Origin: RGIG6904 sp024680835
GTDB taxonomy: Bacteria > Bacillota > Clostridia > Lachnospirales > Lachnospiraceae
Assembly: GCA_024680835.1 (NCBI GenBank)
Contig: JAILBP010000236.1
Location: 1-6,928 of the forward strand
Length of the DNA: 6,928 bases
Direction of reading: 5' to 3'
Positions 5,958 through 6,928 of this stretch are shown here, piece after piece. The translations under genes were made by a program, and so were the position numbers. The stretch's first letter is position 1. Each line of letters opens with the position of its first letter. The notes under the pieces were generated by a model. It had not been told where the DNA came from, did not search any database, and was given only the letters and a program-made list of their open reading frames with translations.

Positions 5958-6464
5958 ATTAGCGAATTGATGATCAACGAACAAATCAGATGCAAAGAGG
6001 TGCGAGTTATAGGTGAGGCCGGCAATCAGCTCGGTGTAATGTCCACAGGCGACGCAAGAAAGCTTGCCGAGGAGGCAGGTGTGGATCTTGTGATGATACA
6101 GCCCAAGGCAGAGCCGCCTGTTGTCCGTATCGTAGATTACGGAAAGTTCAAATATGAGCAGGCCCGCAAGGAAAAGGACGCACGCAAAAAGCAGCGCACG
6201 GTAGAGACCAAGGAGATACGTCTTTCTCCCAACATCGATACCAACGACCTGAACACCAAGGTAAATGCTGCCAAGAAGTTTCTGGAAAAAGGGGATAAGG
6301 TTAAGATCACATTGCGATTCAGAGGCAGGGAGACCAGCCGTATGAACGACTCTAAATATATTTTAGATGACATAGCGGAAACGCTGAAGGATGTCGCAGT
6401 AGTGGAAAAACCGGCAAAGGTGGAAGGCAGAAGCCTTACCATGGTGCTGGGAGAGAAAAAATAA
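5958..6464 (+). CDS. infC: Translation initiation factor IF-3
   Basis: IF3 binds the 30S subunit, keeps it apart from 50S and checks start-codon and initiator-tRNA pairing. The protein shows the IF3 order: N-domain beginning SELMINEQIR and KEVRVIGEAGNQLG, the PPVVRIVDYGKFKYEQARKEK stretch leading into the basic linker helix, then the C-domain KEIRLSPNIDTNDLNTKV, FLEKGDKVKITLRFRGRE and a closing KVEGRSLTMVL. I place the start at ATT (5958), giving 168 residues. GGGAGG at 5944-5949 is eight bases before it, the spacing of rpmI and rplT, whereas the in-frame ATG at 5952 is only two bases from that site. AUU starts are known for infC in E. coli and other bacteria, where IF3 represses its own translation. 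ATG 5952 (170 residues) and ATG 5970 are alternatives; an upstream GTG at 5895 overlaps the terminator and is unlikely. Confidence 0.95.
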   Translation: MSELMINEQIRCKEVRVIGEAGNQLGVMSTGDARKLAEEAGVDLVMIQPKAEPPVVRIVDYGKFKYEQARKEKDARKKQRTVETKEIRLSPNIDTNDLNTKVNAAKKFLEKGDKVKITLRFRGRETSRMNDSKYILDDIAETLKDVAVVEKPAKVEGRSLTMVLGEKK

Positions 6465-6488
6465 TTTTTATATCAGGAGGAATCTATC

Positions 6489-6686
6489 ATGCCAAAGATG
6501 AAAACAAGCAGAGCTGCTGCAAAGCGCTTTAAGGCAACGGGTACAGGAAAGCTTAAGAGAAACAAAGCTTATAAGAGACATATTCTGACCAAGAAATCTA
6601 CAAAGACAAAGAGAAATCTTCGTCACGCAACAACCGTTGATGCTACAAATGTTAAGAACATGAAGAAGATCTTGCCATATCTTTAA
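6489..6686 (+). CDS. rpmI: Ribosomal protein bL35
   Basis: A complete 65-residue large-subunit protein bL35, which is small and very basic. MPKMKTSRAAAKRFKATGTGKLKR and KRHILTKKSTKTKRNLR are the standard family sequences, and the ILPYL ending is usual. Length matches the family. AGGAGG at 6475-6480 is eight bases before the ATG. It sits 24 bases after infC and before rplT, in the conserved IF3-L35-L20 order, so it is cotranscribed and probably co-repressed by L20. Confidence 0.98.
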   Translation: MPKMKTSRAAAKRFKATGTGKLKRNKAYKRHILTKKSTKTKRNLRHATTVDATNVKNMKKILPYL

Positions 6687-6728
6687 GATACGGTAGTGGT
6701 TTGATCTTTTGAACAGGAGGAAAAAGAG

Positions 6729-6928
6729 ATGGCAAGAATTAAAGGCGGTTTGAACGCCAAGAAAAGACATAATAGAACACTGAAACTGGCTAAGGGCTAC
6801 AGAGGAGCACGCTCAAAGCAGTATCGTATCGCAAAACAGTCAGTTATGCGTGCACTTACAAGCGCATACTCAGGCAGAAAGCAGAAGAAGAGACAGTTCA
6901 GAAGACTTTGGATTGCACGTATCAACGC
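6729..6928 (+). CDS. rplT: Ribosomal protein bL20, N-terminal part
   Basis: The first 66 codons plus two bases of bL20; the rest lies beyond the window (full proteins are about 117-119 residues). The visible sequence MARIKGGLNAKKRHNRTLKLAKGYRGARSK, with QVMRAL-like QSVMRALTSAY and QKKRQFRRLWIARIN, is diagnostic. bL20 binds 23S rRNA early in 50S assembly and in several bacteria represses its own operon by binding the mRNA leader. AGGAGG at 6715-6720 is eight bases before the ATG. The 42-base gap after rpmI shows no strong terminator, so the three genes form one transcript. Confidence 0.98.
   Translation, partial: MARIKGGLNAKKRHNRTLKLAKGYRGARSKQYRIAKQSVMRALTSAYSGRKQKKRQFRRLWIARIN

Noticed and set aside
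6675..6693. Imperfect inverted repeat across the rpmI stop codon
   Set aside because: Nine pairs with one mismatch but almost no loop and no T-tract; rplT follows at once in a conserved operon, so termination there is not expected.

Overview
The window looks like chromosomal DNA of a Firmicute of the class Clostridia, most probably a Lachnospiraceae (Butyrivibrio/Roseburia-like). This rests on strong AGGAGG ribosome-binding sites, moderate GC, a Gly/Ser-rich lipoprotein linker, a YesN-type AraC regulator beside a carbohydrate (CUT1-type) ABC transporter, and IF3/L35/L20 sequences typical of that group. The assignment is by eye, not by database search.

Layout, all genes on the + strand. (1) 1-433: 3' end of an AraC-family, probably YesN-type, response regulator. 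(2) 434-749: a 316-base gene-free stretch. It holds a strikingly structured element (451-632) that can fold into a closing stem plus three adjacent hairpins, a four-way-junction or cloverleaf shape; the third hairpin doubles as a bidirectional terminator. A weak promoter, a direct repeat that could be an operator, and a small inverted repeat in the leader follow. (3) 750-5756: a four-gene sugar-uptake operon made of a lipoprotein solute-binding protein, two permeases, and a second, larger, LplA-like lipoprotein binding protein. No ATPase is encoded here, so a shared MsmX-type ATPase from elsewhere probably powers it. (4) 5757-5957: an AT-rich UP-like tract, a strong sigma-A promoter with an extended -10, and an attenuator leader in which an upstream segment can pair with the 5' arm of an intrinsic terminator. 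(5) 5958-6928: infC, rpmI and rplT (truncated by the window end), the conserved IF3-L35-L20 operon.

The regulator at the left end probably responds to a membrane sensor encoded further upstream and activates the transporter operon. The binding proteins capture an oligosaccharide or other glycan fragment at the outer membrane face and pass it to the permease pair. Hairpins between the first binding-protein gene and the permeases, and inside the signal-peptide codons of the second binding protein, may set the relative expression of the parts. The infC operon is an unrelated housekeeping unit, probably autoregulated twice: by L20-controlled attenuation in the leader and by IF3 through an AUU start codon.

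The observations most worth following are the cloverleaf element, the attenuator with its competing pairing, the AUU start of infC supported by spacing identical to that of rpmI and rplT, the perfect hairpin inside the second lipoprotein's signal sequence, and the presence of two dissimilar binding proteins with one permease pair.
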